Counted from the stretch's first letter, positions 34,521 to 43,212 are shown. The stretch: 64,000 nt of DNA from Acidilobaceae archaeon (GCA_025058835.1 JANXEI010000002.1:62001-126000), one strand, 5' to 3'. The notes: generated by a model from the letters alone, not told the origin. Translations and numbers: made by a program.

Positions 34521-35552
34521 CTAGACCTCGAAGCCTAGCTCTGGAAGCACGACGCTGGGAGGTAGCTTGTACTCCTTAGAGGAGAGCAGCAGGGTCAGGT
34601 CTTCGGCCTCGAGCCTCAAGAGAAGGAGGGGGGAGAGGAGGAAGGAGGCCCTGAAGGGGTAGCCTGCCATGGCCGCCAACGACCTCTCCCTCAAGGCGGA
34701 ACGGGCGCTCCTCTGTGCACTAGTGAGCACCTCCTCCACGCTTTTGCCCTCTGCCTTTATCGAGATCTTCTGCCTGAGCTCCCCTGCGATCCCTAGGGGG
34801 TCAGGCTCAGCAGAGTAGAGTTCTAGGGCCTCCTTTGCCTTCAGCCCACAGAGCTCGCCCCAGGAGAAGTCCTCTAGGAGCTTCTGGGGCACTTCCAGAG
34901 CCTTTGCAAGTAGAAGAGAGGAGAGGACCTTTTCCTGCAGCTGTGGGCAGAGGAGCCTTTCCGCTTCTTCCCTCTCTCCCCCCGCGGCGCCCAGAACCTC
35001 GCTGTAGAGCTTCAGGACGGAGAGGGGAACTGCCCAGAGGGCCACGGGTCCCCCTTTCAGCTCCCTGAAGGACCTTCCGACCCTCTCCACATAGGAGTAA
35101 GCCCAGCTCCTCGAGAGAGACTCGATGAACCGCTGAGGGGAGAGAAGGGCTTCCGGGTCCTCGAGCACCTGTTTCGTCAGGGTTCCCTCCACGAGGGAGG
35201 AGGGGAGCCTAGACTCTATCCTCTTCTCGAGGAGAGTGGACTGGTACAGGATAAGGAGGTCCCTCAACACCTCCTCCTTCTCCAGCGTCAGGAGGAGCTC
35301 CGAAGCGGGGCTGGGGGAGCGAAGGGCAAGACGCCTCACCTGGCGGATATAAGTAGGCCATATAGAGCTGAAGGCTTGCGAGAGGCTCCTCGCCTCCCCG
35401 AGCCCAGCATATATCGAGTCCCTCAGGGGCCCCAAGGCCTCTCCGAACTCAGCAGCGAGGGCTGCCTCCCTTATGACCTCCGGCCTCAGAAGCCTCGCCT
35501 TTATGGCCCTTGCAATGACAACTGCCTCAGCGTAGTCCCCTGGCTCGGGCAA
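34521..35552 (-). CDS. atpC: A/V-type ATP synthase subunit C
   Basis: Subunit C links the central rotor stalk to the membrane ring of the archaeal ATP synthase. The 343-residue, mainly helical protein shows the repeated AC39-type pattern (YAEAVVIARAIKARLLRPE, LVEGTLTKQVLEDPEALL, RLEAEDLTLLLSSKEYKLP). It lies one base from the putative subunit H gene. The other subunits are not here, so these two are separated from the main operon. Confidence 0.8.
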   Translation of the reverse strand: MPEPGDYAEAVVIARAIKARLLRPEVIREAALAAEFGEALGPLRDSIYAGLGEARSLSQAFSSIWPTYIRQVRRLALRSPSPASELLLTLEKEEVLRDLLILYQSTLLEKRIESRLPSSLVEGTLTKQVLEDPEALLSPQRFIESLSRSWAYSYVERVGRSFRELKGGPVALWAVPLSVLKLYSEVLGAAGGEREEAERLLCPQLQEKVLSSLLLAKALEVPQKLLEDFSWGELCGLKAKEALELYSAEPDPLGIAGELRQKISIKAEGKSVEEVLTSAQRSARSALRERSLAAMAGYPFRASFLLSPLLLLRLEAEDLTLLLSSKEYKLPPSVVLPELGFEV

Positions 35553-35553
35553 G

Positions 35554-35916
35554 CTAGAACTCCCCCAGAAGTCTCTTTAGCTCCTCTGCCACTCTTACCG
35601 CAGCTCTCTCGAAGTTAGCGCTCGCCTTCTCCTCAAGCCTCCTGAGCTCCTCCTCTGTCCTCCTCTTGTACTCCTCAGAGAGGGCCTTGGACGCCCTGGC
35701 TACCTCCTCCCTAGCCTTCGAGACTATGCCCTCTACGGTCCCCTCCATCTCCCTCCTAAGGTCCTCGATTATCTTCTCATTCTCCTTCAGCAGTTCGTTC
35801 GAAAGGTATACGGCCTCCTCATGTGCCCTCTTCAACTCCTCTTCGAACTTGCTCACCGCCTCTGCGAGCCTCGCCACAGCGCTCAAGGTGTGCCCCTGCT
35901 GATGGGCCCTTTTCAT
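35554..35916 (-). CDS. Putative A/V-type ATP synthase peripheral stalk subunit H
   Basis: A 120-residue coiled-coil protein made almost wholly of E, K, R and A with spaced hydrophobic residues (KFEEELKRAHEEAVYLSNEL, KAREEVARASKALSEEYKRR). This fits subunit H (AhaH/VatH) of the peripheral stalk. Sequence alone is weak evidence for a coiled coil; the tight link to subunit C supports the call. Confidence 0.6.
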   Translation of the reverse strand: MKRAHQQGHTLSAVARLAEAVSKFEEELKRAHEEAVYLSNELLKENEKIIEDLRREMEGTVEGIVSKAREEVARASKALSEEYKRRTEEELRRLEEKASANFERAAVRVAEELKRLLGEF

Positions 35917-35926
35917 AGCCTATAAG

Positions 35927-36706
35927 CTATATTGCCGAGTCCAGGATGAGCATTATGACGAAGCCCAGGAAGAAGCCTACAGTTGCCTGTTTTTCCCTCC
36001 CACTCCTGTGGCTTTCTGGAAGCGCTTCGTGGCTGACCACGTAGATCATGGCTCCAGCCGCAGAGGACAAGCCCAGGGAGAGGGCCCAGGAAACGTCGGA
36101 AAGCACTGCCGCTGCGAGGACAGAGGTTAGCAGCTCGCTCAAGCCGCTCAGGAAGGCAATTCCAACGGCCTTGACGCCGCTGCCAGTTATGGCAAGGAGC
36201 GGCAGCGCTACGGCAAAGCCCTCGGGCATGTCCTGAAGGGTTATTGCCAGTGCTACCTTAATACCGTCGTAGACGTCGTAGGCAGAGGCAACGCCAATGG
36301 AGTAGCCCTCGGGAACGTTGTGGATGATTATGGCGAGCGCCACTAGCCAGGCAGCCTTCACCTTCCTCTTCATCTCTGCAGGCCCCTCGAAGCCCTTCAC
36401 GAGGTGTTCATGAGGCACCACCTCGTTCGCCATAGCTACCGCAGCGGCGCCCAGAATTAGCCCTATGAGGGAGAGCAGAAGGCCCCCCTTCTCGACAGAG
36501 GGGAGGAGGAGGCTGACGAAGCTGGCCACTATCATGACGCCGCTCCCGAAGGCGAGGCCCACGTCTATTAGCACCTCCCTCTGCTCCCCTCTTGACAGCC
36601 AGGGGATCAGCACCAGCAGGGCTCCGAGAGTGGTACCCAGAGTTGCCAGAAGGCCGCCGGCTAGCGCAGCGAGGAGCTGCTCCACCTGCCCTCCCCCTTC
36701 CGCCAA
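35927..36706 (-). CDS. ZIP-family divalent metal transporter
   Basis: An inner-membrane transporter for zinc or iron with about eight hydrophobic segments. The metal-binding motifs in helices IV and V are clear: IIIHNVPEGYSIG and TLQDMPEGFAVALP; a histidine-bearing loop SHEALPESH follows. Length is about 250-259 residues. The start may be TTG 36706 or, better supported by an upstream GGGAGGG, GTG 36685. The 5' end overlaps cbf5. Confidence 0.9.
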   Translation of the reverse strand: MAEGGGQVEQLLAALAGGLLATLGTTLGALLVLIPWLSRGEQREVLIDVGLAFGSGVMIVASFVSLLLPSVEKGGLLLSLIGLILGAAAVAMANEVVPHEHLVKGFEGPAEMKRKVKAAWLVALAIIIHNVPEGYSIGVASAYDVYDGIKVALAITLQDMPEGFAVALPLLAITGSGVKAVGIAFLSGLSELLTSVLAAAVLSDVSWALSLGLSSAAGAMIYVVSHEALPESHRSGREKQATVGFFLGFVIMLILDSAI

Positions 36707-37716
36707 GCCCTAGGGTACAGATGGGGCTCCATCACGACCCTCAGGGGCTCTGCCACAATGCCTCTCTCTGCCTCCAAGATCTCTTCTGCTCCCATCAGTG
36801 CCCTAGCTATGGCTACTAGCTCTCCCTTCTGGGTGAACAGAGCGACCTTCTCGCCCCCCCTCACCCTGTTGCTCACTAGGGCCACGCCTGGCGCCGCCAG
36901 CTTTGCCCCGTTCACAACGCTCTCCACCGCGGTGTCTCTCAGCGCTATCTTCGGGAGAGAGCAGCAGAGCCTCTCTCCTGGCAGCACAGCCTTTCGCAGG
37001 AGGTCCTCCCTCCCCTCTGATCTATATGCATAGACTGCCTCCGAGAGCTCGTGCATCCTCACCAGGTCCCTCTCGTCAAAGGGCCCGCTCCTCGTCCTCC
37101 TCAGCTCCCTCATGTGAGCACCAGCGCCGAGGAGAAGGCCTATGTCCCAGCACAGCTTCCTCATGTAGGTGCCCGCATCGGAGACTACCCTCATGAGGAC
37201 CAGCCGCTCTTCCTGTTCTATGATCTCTATTTCGTGGATCCTTCTCCTCCTCACCGCCCTCTTCACGTTGCTTCTCAGAGGGGGCCTCTGATATATCTCT
37301 CCGACAAACTCCCCGACCGCTCTTTTCAGCTCCTCGAACGCTATAGGCTTGTGGAGCTGCATGAGACACACGTATTCTTTCTCAGAGTGCATCACCAACC
37401 CCACTACTTTGGTCATCCTCTCCAGCGCGACGGGAAGGACGCCCGTCACGCGGGGGTCCAGGGTGCCCCCATGGCCTGCCTTGCTCACCCCGAGGAGCCT
37501 CTTCGCCCAGGCCACAACCTCATGGCTCGTTGGTCCTGCCGGCTTGTCGATGACGACGACGCCGTATTTCAAGTGCTCTTCAAGAGACCTCTGAGAGGGT
37601 AGCTTCCCATACTTCTCGCTCGTAGGCTCATCGAACTTCACAAGCATCTTCTCCTCATAGCCGCAGCGTTTTCCCAGCTCCTGGAGGAACTTCCTCCCCT
37701 CTGCCGTTACGTCCAA
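36661..37716 (-). CDS. cbf5: Cbf5, H/ACA RNP pseudouridine synthase
   Basis: Makes pseudouridine in rRNA guided by H/ACA RNAs. The catalytic aspartate is in GHGGTLDPRVTGVLPVAL (about residue 87), the KPAGPTSHEVV motif precedes it, SDAGTYMRKLCWDIG follows, and a C-terminal PUA domain ends the protein (GELVAIARALMGAEEI). 351 residues; TTG start. The partner genes Gar1, Nop10 and L7Ae are not in the window. Confidence 0.95.
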   Translation of the reverse strand: MDVTAEGRKFLQELGKRCGYEEKMLVKFDEPTSEKYGKLPSQRSLEEHLKYGVVVIDKPAGPTSHEVVAWAKRLLGVSKAGHGGTLDPRVTGVLPVALERMTKVVGLVMHSEKEYVCLMQLHKPIAFEELKRAVGEFVGEIYQRPPLRSNVKRAVRRRRIHEIEIIEQEERLVLMRVVSDAGTYMRKLCWDIGLLLGAGAHMRELRRTRSGPFDERDLVRMHELSEAVYAYRSEGREDLLRKAVLPGERLCCSLPKIALRDTAVESVVNGAKLAAPGVALVSNRVRGGEKVALFTQKGELVAIARALMGAEEILEAERGIVAEPLRVVMEPHLYPRAWRKGEGRWSSSSLR

Positions 37717-37767
37717 GAGGGCCCTCCGTTATAGGCATAGAAGGAGCCTAAAAGGAGGAGGGCAAAA

Positions 37768-37971
37768 ATGAGGGAGGAGGTAGTCGAGGTAAAGGGAATG
37801 AGGATCCTGGCACGGAGGACCGAAGAGGGACTCCTGGCTTGCTCCCTCTGCGGCTCCCTCTTCTACTCGCAGGAGGACTTGGCGAGGCACCTGCTCGCTC
37901 ATGCAAGGGGTTACGAGAGGAAACTTGTCGGGCCGAGGGGGGAGGAAGAGGAGGAGGAAGAGCTAGAGTGA
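37768..37971 (+). CDS. Small C2H2 zinc-finger protein
   Basis: A 67-residue protein with one C2H2 finger: CSLCGSLFYSQEDLARHLLAH gives C-x2-C-x12-H-x4-H. An acidic tail (EEEEEEELE) ends it. A strong GGAGGAGGG ribosome site precedes the ATG. Similar archaeal finger proteins are thought to bind DNA or partner proteins; no target is known. It overlaps the next gene tail to tail by nine bases. Confidence 0.8.
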   Translation: MREEVVEVKGMRILARRTEEGLLACSLCGSLFYSQEDLARHLLAHARGYERKLVGPRGEEEEEEELE

Positions 37972-38274
37972 CTCCAGCGCCCTCGCCACCTCCTCAGCCA
38001 ACTTCTCCTCTAGCCTGACGGAACAGTCCTGCAGGCATCTCTCCCTCTCCAGCTCTTCCTTCCCAGCGCACTCTCCGTAGAGGCAGCTCCTCCTAACCCT
38101 GTTGCCATCTACATGGTAAACGACAAAGTGGCCCAGCTCGCTCCTTGCCAGAAGTTGCATCACCCCCGCAGAGCGCAGCAACTCCTCTACCTCCTCTACG
38201 CTGCTCACCCTCTTGTCCACGAGGTAAAACCTCATAGACTTGAAGGCCAGCACTAGCCTGTCCTTCAGGCTCAC
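37963..38274 (-). CDS. Unknown cysteine-containing protein
   Basis: Not recognised. From GTG 38274 (GGGGG upstream, TATATC on the minus strand about 30 bases further) it has 103 residues: MRFYLVDKRVSSVEEVEELL near the start, an ARSELGHFVVYHVDGNRV middle and a C-terminal set C-x4-C and C-x3-C (SCLYGEC, RCLQDC). The four cysteines could bind metal. The open frame upstream of 38274 overlaps the ZPR1 gene and is serine/proline rubbish. Confidence 0.6.
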   Translation of the reverse strand: MSLKDRLVLAFKSMRFYLVDKRVSSVEEVEELLRSAGVMQLLARSELGHFVVYHVDGNRVRRSCLYGECAGKEELERERCLQDCSVRLEEKLAEEVARALESL

Positions 38275-38298
38275 TGTTCCCCCGCTACAGATAAGACT

Positions 38299-38304
38299 GA
38301 TATA
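38299..38304. promoter_or_regulatory. TATA element between the unknown gene and the ZPR1-type gene
   Basis: GATATA in tgatatagcc reads TATATC on the other strand. It is 25-30 bases from the minus-strand GTG at 38274 and about 30-35 bases from the plus-strand TTG at 38334, so it may serve both genes. Confidence 0.4.
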
Positions 38305-38333
38305 GCCTTTAGCTCGTATAGGTGGGGGAGAGC

Positions 38334-38861
38334 TTGAGCTTACAGAAACTGAGGGAGTTCCCCCTTGCCTGCCCCTACTGTGGAGGACAGATGGGGGTCT
38401 CTGTGTACCTCTACGAGGTGCCTTACGTGGGGCCAATCTTGATCACTGTCATGTCCTGTCTCAGCTGCGGCTTCAGGCGGAGGGAGGTCAGCATAGCAGA
38501 GGCGGGGGAGCCTGTGAAGACAAAAGTGAGAGTCAAAGGGGAGGAGGAGCTGAGGTACTTAGTTGTCAAATCCTCCACTGCTTCTGTCCTCATCCCTGAA
38601 ATGGGTCTAGAGTACGTTCCAGGCCCCCATGCTCAAGGGGTCATAACGACCGTGGAGGGCATTCTCCACGAGTTCCTAGGGGCCCTAGACGTGATATGTC
38701 AAGAGGGGGAGAGATGCGAGAGGGCTAGGAGATGGCTAGAGGAGGCAATAGAGGGTAAGGTCGGCTTCACGCTAATAATGTGTGATCCAGAGGGGAAAAG
38801 CGGGGTTTTCGGGCAAGCGGAGAGAGGTCCGATGGACAGCGAATGTCCCTCACTCGACTGA
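38334..38861 (+). CDS. ZPR1-type zinc-finger protein
   Basis: The CPYC...CLSC finger embedded in CPYCGGQMGVSVYLYEVPYV and ITVMSCLSCGFRRREV is the hallmark of the ZPR1 family; the rest (VEGILHEFLGALD) fits archaeal members with a single finger-and-beta-domain unit. 175 residues from TTG 38334, which follows GGTGGGGGAG by a suitable distance; GTG 38322 is another option. Eukaryotic ZPR1 is a chaperone for eEF1A; the archaeal role is not established. Confidence 0.82.
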   Translation: MSLQKLREFPLACPYCGGQMGVSVYLYEVPYVGPILITVMSCLSCGFRRREVSIAEAGEPVKTKVRVKGEEELRYLVVKSSTASVLIPEMGLEYVPGPHAQGVITTVEGILHEFLGALDVICQEGERCERARRWLEEAIEGKVGFTLIMCDPEGKSGVFGQAERGPMDSECPSLD

Positions 38862-39371
38862 TACCTTGTGGCCTCCCTCGCCCTCCTTCTTCTTCATCTT
38901 GATCTCCAACACTCCGTTTCTGTAAGCGGCCTTTGCGCTCTTCGGGTCCACCTCGACCGGCAGGTCTACCCTTCTGTAGTACTTCCTCTCTTCGGCATCT
39001 GCTTTGATCAAGACCTCCCTCTCCTTCACCTCCACATGTATGTTCTCCTTAGAGACTCCTGGCACGTCAGCTAGCACTACCACCTCGTCCCCTCTCTCCA
39101 TAACCTCCACAAGGGGCTCTATCTCCTCCCTAATTAGGGGCCTCCCCTCCCTCACGTCAAAGTTACCGAACCTCTCCACCCTTGGCACTCCGTCCGGCCC
39201 AATTGTGATCTTCATGCCATAGAAGTAAGGACCTCTCTTAAACCTCCTCTCCCCCGTCCCACGCTCCAGCTCTCTCATCATCTCCCTCATCATTTCCTCC
39301 ATCATCTGGTCTATCTCGTCGAATATGTCGAAGATTCTCCTCCTCCTGAACGGCCTGGACAAGACGCTCAC
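38850..39371 (-). CDS. Small heat shock protein (Hsp20/alpha-crystallin)
   Basis: A holdase chaperone. The N-terminal arm is charged and methionine-rich (QMMEEMMREMMRELE), and the alpha-crystallin domain follows: ADVPGVSKENIHVEVKE, YYRRVDLPVEVDP and AYRNGVLEIKM, the last being the A-x-x-x-G-V-L signature. 173 residues. The start is GTG with GGGGGAG upstream. It shares a divergent promoter with the lipid reductase gene. Confidence 0.93.
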   Translation of the reverse strand: MSVLSRPFRRRRIFDIFDEIDQMMEEMMREMMRELERGTGERRFKRGPYFYGMKITIGPDGVPRVERFGNFDVREGRPLIREEIEPLVEVMERGDEVVVLADVPGVSKENIHVEVKEREVLIKADAEERKYYRRVDLPVEVDPKSAKAAYRNGVLEIKMKKKEGEGGHKVSVE

Positions 39372-39419
39372 CTCCCCCTAACAGAAAGAGAGAGAGCCTA
39401 ATGTCTTTTGTGAGGAAAT

Positions 39420-39437
39420 CTATATAAAATTTATATC
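39420..39437. promoter_or_regulatory. Near-palindromic double TATA between hsp20 and the lipid reductase
   Basis: The sequence tatataaaatttatatc is almost its own reverse complement and contains a TATATAAA on each strand. It is about 35-48 bases from the reductase ATG at 39469 and about 50-65 bases from the hsp20 GTG at 39371. It is the most A/T-rich spot in the area. Confidence 0.6.
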
Positions 39438-39468
39438 CCAAGCTATTACGTGGGCACAGGCGAGCCGA

Positions 39469-40833
39469 ATGAGAGCCAACTACGACGTAGTGGTCGTAGG
39501 ACTGGGGCCTGCAGGTGCTTCTCTCGTATACATGCTCAGGAACTCCGGATTGAGGGTCGCTGGGATAGATATGGGCGACGAGTCAAAGATCTGGGGCAAG
39601 CCGTGTGGAGATGCCATAGGATCGGGCAACTTCGACAAGAACGGTCTGCCCCACCCCTCGGGCGAGGCCCTTAAACAGATAGTGAGGGGAGCTCTCATCT
39701 ATAGCCCGAGCGAGCAAGGAGTGCTGAGGCTTACCGGAGGACACGGTTACATGATAGACAGGAACAAGTACGGCCTCTCCCTGTTGAGGGAAGCCTCCGG
39801 GAAAGTCGACATCTACCTGGAGACAAAAGTGAGCAACCCAATCCTCGAGTCCGGTAAGCTGGCTGGCGTAATGGCTCGCGGAGAGAAAGGAGAAATGGAG
39901 CTCCGAGCGAAGGTGGTGGTAGATGCTAGTGGCAGCGTAGGCTCCGTTCGGCGGAAGCTGCCAGCAGAGTGGCCAGTGGCAGTCGAAGCTCCTGAGACCG
40001 ACTTTTCCGTTGCTTACAGGAAGATAGTGGAGCTAGACTACGACATAGAGGAACCGGACTTCATAAGAATATACTTCAGCACAAAGATCGCGCCCGGAGG
40101 CTACTGGTGGTTCTTCCCGAAGGGAAAGAACGTAGCAAACATAGGCCTCGGGGTGCAGCTGGGGAGGGGTTACGAGCACCCTGCGAAGACCTACAGAGAG
40201 GTGCTCATGAAGAGGCCTGATATAGGCAGGGAGGTGAGGGTGCTGAGCGAGGCGGGAGCTAGGCTCCCGACGAGGAGGCCTATTGCGACAATGGTCTGGC
40301 ACAACTTCATTGCCATAGGCGACAGCGCCTTCACCGTGGACCCCGTTCACGGAGGGGGCATGGGTTATGCTATGACTGCTGCAAGGGCCGCTGCCAACGC
40401 CATAGTTGCCGCGGCCGAGACAGGGGACTTCAGCGCTAAGGGGTTGTGGGGAGCTAACCTTGAATACATGAGGGCCCTGGGGGCCAAGCAGGCGGCTCTG
40501 GACGTGCTGAGGATGTTCCTCCAGACCCTCAGTGACGAGGAGATAGAGTGGGCCATAAGCAAGGGCCTCGTGGGCAAGGAGGAAGTAATAGCTGTCTTCG
40601 AGGCAGGTGAGTTCAGCCTCACAAGACATTTCCTCGACACTCTGGACATGGTGGTGAGGCTCATGGGGAAGCCGACCCTCTTCGGGAAGATTCTCAAGGT
40701 TAACGATTACATGAAGAAGATCAAGGGGCTGTACATGGATTATCCGGAGAGCCCAGAAGGCCTGCTCAGGTGGAACGCAGAAGTGGAGGAGTTGGTCGCT
40801 GAATACAAGAGGGTCATGAATATACCCTTCTGA
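39469..40833 (+). CDS. Digeranylgeranylglycerophospholipid reductase (GGR family)
   Basis: A flavoenzyme that saturates the isoprenoid chains of archaeal lipids. FAD-binding motifs: VVVGLGPAGASLV at the N-terminus, a KPCGDAIGSG loop, and AIGDSAFTVDPVHGGGMGYA. The substrate motif PxxYxWxFP appears as APGGYWWFFPKG. 454 residues, as usual. It overlaps the next minus-strand gene tail to tail by 20 bases. Confidence 0.93.
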   Translation: MRANYDVVVVGLGPAGASLVYMLRNSGLRVAGIDMGDESKIWGKPCGDAIGSGNFDKNGLPHPSGEALKQIVRGALIYSPSEQGVLRLTGGHGYMIDRNKYGLSLLREASGKVDIYLETKVSNPILESGKLAGVMARGEKGEMELRAKVVVDASGSVGSVRRKLPAEWPVAVEAPETDFSVAYRKIVELDYDIEEPDFIRIYFSTKIAPGGYWWFFPKGKNVANIGLGVQLGRGYEHPAKTYREVLMKRPDIGREVRVLSEAGARLPTRRPIATMVWHNFIAIGDSAFTVDPVHGGGMGYAMTAARAAANAIVAAAETGDFSAKGLWGANLEYMRALGAKQAALDVLRMFLQTLSDEEIEWAISKGLVGKEEVIAVFEAGEFSLTRHFLDTLDMVVRLMGKPTLFGKILKVNDYMKKIKGLYMDYPESPEGLLRWNAEVEELVAEYKRVMNIPF

Positions 40834-41728
40834 GCTCGCCGCCTAGCTCCCGCAACCCTAGGTACAAAACCTCTCTGTCCCAGCTCTCCAGCGCTACAGC
40901 CACGAACTTCCCTCCCTCAAGCAGGGCCTTGCCGAGCAGGAACTCGAAAGAGATCACGTACCTTTCGTCCTCCGTCCTCACGCAAGGAGGGTACAAGAGG
41001 GCTCCCTCCTGCCCTCCCGCAATCTCGAAGGCGGTCCTCACAGGCCTATGTGGAGTGGGAACGTGGAAGTAGCTGCGAAGGGGAGGACAGAGCTCCCCCT
41101 CCAGGGGAACCCCTACCCAAGAGACGTAGACTTTTCCCAGCCTGTTCCTCCTCCATCCGCTGTCCATGCGAGGGTAGAGGACTGCGCCTCCCCCGTCCTC
41201 GGGGCTCCCCGCTCCCAGAGAGGAGAAGGCCTCAAAAGCCCTCAGGGCAGCTCTCGAGCCATAGACCACGAGGTCCACATCTGACAGGGCTGGGTTCTCT
41301 ATGCGAAGGGCCAAGGAGCCCGTCAGGCCGAGCTCCCCCAGCGATATGCCCCAAGAGCGGAGCTCTACTAAAACGCTGTAGAGCTCTTCTCCGAGCCACC
41401 TCGGCGGGGAGGAGAGAGCTTCATGCAAGGCCTCTGGGGGGCGGAGGAGGAACTCCACCTCTTCGAGAGAGAAGTAAGGCATAGGAGCGCCGTAGAGGCC
41501 GTCTAGCCTTGCCTTAGCGAAGGGGATAACGGCGGCGACCCCTTCTGGTCCATAGCTCCATATCAGCCGGCAAAACGGAACGCTCCTCCCCAGCGGGCTC
41601 TCTGCGCATAGAGCGTACTTGGGGAGCGCAGTCGTCATGCCGGGAGGGGAGGGGACACCTATAACCTGTGCTACCATGCCTTTTGAGAACAGCAGCGTGC
41701 CATGCTCTGGGTATACTGCAGGCCTCAT
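40814..41728 (-). CDS. Predicted nucleotidyltransferase, paralogue 2
   Basis: A 304-residue protein with a nucleotidyltransferase motif near residue 140: LGLTGSLALRIENPALSDVD, i.e. GS followed by DVD, then LVVYG. It resembles archaeal predicted nucleotidyltransferases (COG1665-like). The N- and C-terminal parts are of unknown nature. It overlaps the upstream paralogue by four bases (ATGA). Substrate unknown. Confidence 0.65.
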   Translation of the reverse strand: MRPAVYPEHGTLLFSKGMVAQVIGVPSPPGMTTALPKYALCAESPLGRSVPFCRLIWSYGPEGVAAVIPFAKARLDGLYGAPMPYFSLEEVEFLLRPPEALHEALSSPPRWLGEELYSVLVELRSWGISLGELGLTGSLALRIENPALSDVDLVVYGSRAALRAFEAFSSLGAGSPEDGGGAVLYPRMDSGWRRNRLGKVYVSWVGVPLEGELCPPLRSYFHVPTPHRPVRTAFEIAGGQEGALLYPPCVRTEDERYVISFEFLLGKALLEGGKFVAVALESWDREVLYLGLRELGGELRRVYS

Positions 41729-42564
41729 CTCAGCGGCCTCAAATAGCCGTTTATGTCAGGGGAGGCCTTCACCTGCCCTCCCTCCAGGCTGAGCCTTAAG
41801 GACGCCCTGTACCTTCCCGGCGGGAGCTCTGCATATCTAGAGTGCCAGCTCTCTAGGATCACCTCCTGCGTTCCAAGTCTAGCCACATAGCGGGCAGGGA
41901 GGAAGAAGGAGTCACTAGCGTCTACTAGCTCTACCTCCCCCTCGTATTCTTGCAAATACTCTACTCTCACGCTGCACGGCTCCGGCTCGAGGGTCCTCAG
42001 AGCCCTGATAGTGTATGGCTTCCCCTTGTAGCAGGAGTCGAGCAGCCTGTGTCTAGAGAGGTCTGCGTGGTCCTCGGGGGAGAACTTGTCTTTTACCTTC
42101 TTGTACCTCTCTTCCACCTGACATGGAGCTATCAGTCCCTCCTCCCTCAGCTCCCGCAGCGCTTCCCTGAAGCGGCCATAGAGGAGCAAATCTACGTCGC
42201 TCCCTCCCCTCTCCGAAAACAAGGCCCAGGAGCCCGTAAGGCCTGCCCACTCAGGGCTCAGAACGTCTAGGAGCTCCAGAACCTCAGCCGGTAGCTCCCC
42301 CCTCCTCACCTTCAAGGCCCTCTCAGGGTCTAGGAGCTCCGCATCTCTCCAGTCAAGCAGGGGCACGGTCCTCCCTATGCAGTCTACCCACCTCAATGTC
42401 CAGGGCGGGGCTAGGGAGAGGTCGTAGGGCGTGAGCCTCCTCGCGCCCCTCAGGTAAGGAGTTGCAACGAGATATCCCTCTGGGTGGCGATAGCCCCTCA
42501 CCACCCAGACCTCCTCTGTCCCTGCCACCCTCGTCCTGAGAGCCCAGCCCTCTATGGGCATCAT
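41725..42564 (-). CDS. Predicted nucleotidyltransferase, paralogue 1
   Basis: A 279-residue relative of the downstream gene: WAGLTGSWALFSERGGSDVD followed by LLLYGR shows the same GS...DVD core, and the segment after it (KVKDKFSPEDHADLSRHRLL) is its own. Both proteins end in a beta-rich domain of similar layout (ARYVARLGTQEVILES against KFVAVALESWDREVLY). The ATG overlaps the hxlB stop (ATGA), so hxlB and both paralogues form one operon. Confidence 0.65.
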   Translation of the reverse strand: MMPIEGWALRTRVAGTEEVWVVRGYRHPEGYLVATPYLRGARRLTPYDLSLAPPWTLRWVDCIGRTVPLLDWRDAELLDPERALKVRRGELPAEVLELLDVLSPEWAGLTGSWALFSERGGSDVDLLLYGRFREALRELREEGLIAPCQVEERYKKVKDKFSPEDHADLSRHRLLDSCYKGKPYTIRALRTLEPEPCSVRVEYLQEYEGEVELVDASDSFFLPARYVARLGTQEVILESWHSRYAELPPGRYRASLRLSLEGGQVKASPDINGYLRPLR

Positions 42565-43181
42565 AGCTCTATGTTAGCGTGCCTCATTCTCATTTCCTCC
42601 TCGTTTATCCCTAGCCTCATCATGAGGGAGTAAACGATGCCGTCGAAGAATATGACCGCCGTGTCCTCGAACAGCGTCCCGAGAGGCGCCAGGGGCTCGT
42701 GAATGCCGAGTATCTGCCTGGCGAAGTAGTCGGTCATAGAGCTCATCTTGGTTCGCCCGGGCAGCCTGATCACTAGGTCGGAGATTTTGCCCAGGGGGCT
42801 GTCAGGATAGCTCGTCACACTTACCATGTATGCCCCCACCTTTTTCGCTGCTTCTGCCGCCGTCATTATGAGCTGAGTCCTTCCAGAGCCAGAGATTGCC
42901 ACGACCACGTCCCCTTCTCTTATGCTCGGCACGATCGTGTCGCCCAGCACAAAGGCATTGAAGCCGAGGTGGAGGAGTCGCATAGCAAATGCCCTACCCA
43001 CCAGGCCGCTCCTGCCGGCTCCCATGACCAGGACCTTGTTCCTCTTATGGTACGCGTTGAGCAAGACGTCCAGAAAAGAGTCTATGGCCATCGTGTCGAG
43101 CTCCTCCGAGGCCTTGAGGACGAAGCTAGCTATCTCCCTCATCGCCACCAAAGTAGGGTGGTTCTTACCGCTCCCTTCCAT
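42561..43181 (-). CDS. hxlB: 6-phospho-3-hexuloisomerase
   Basis: A SIS-domain enzyme of the ribulose monophosphate pathway that archaea run backward to make ribulose 5-phosphate. Visible are VLVMGAGRSGLVGRAFAMRL, VVVAISGSGRTQLIM and SVTSYPDSPLGKISDLVIRL, and an EDTAVIFFDGIVYSLM segment. 206 residues. The partner hexulose-phosphate synthase is not in the window. Confidence 0.92.
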   Translation of the reverse strand: MEGSGKNHPTLVAMREIASFVLKASEELDTMAIDSFLDVLLNAYHKRNKVLVMGAGRSGLVGRAFAMRLLHLGFNAFVLGDTIVPSIREGDVVVAISGSGRTQLIMTAAEAAKKVGAYMVSVTSYPDSPLGKISDLVIRLPGRTKMSSMTDYFARQILGIHEPLAPLGTLFEDTAVIFFDGIVYSLMMRLGINEEEMRMRHANIEL

Positions 43182-43212
43182 TATCTTTCCCTTGGTATTG
43201 CCTTATTGCTAT

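Noticed and set aside
38275-38436. N-terminal extension of the unknown gene at 37963
   Set aside because: Basic and serine/proline-rich sequence overlapping the ZPR1 gene and upstream of the promoter.
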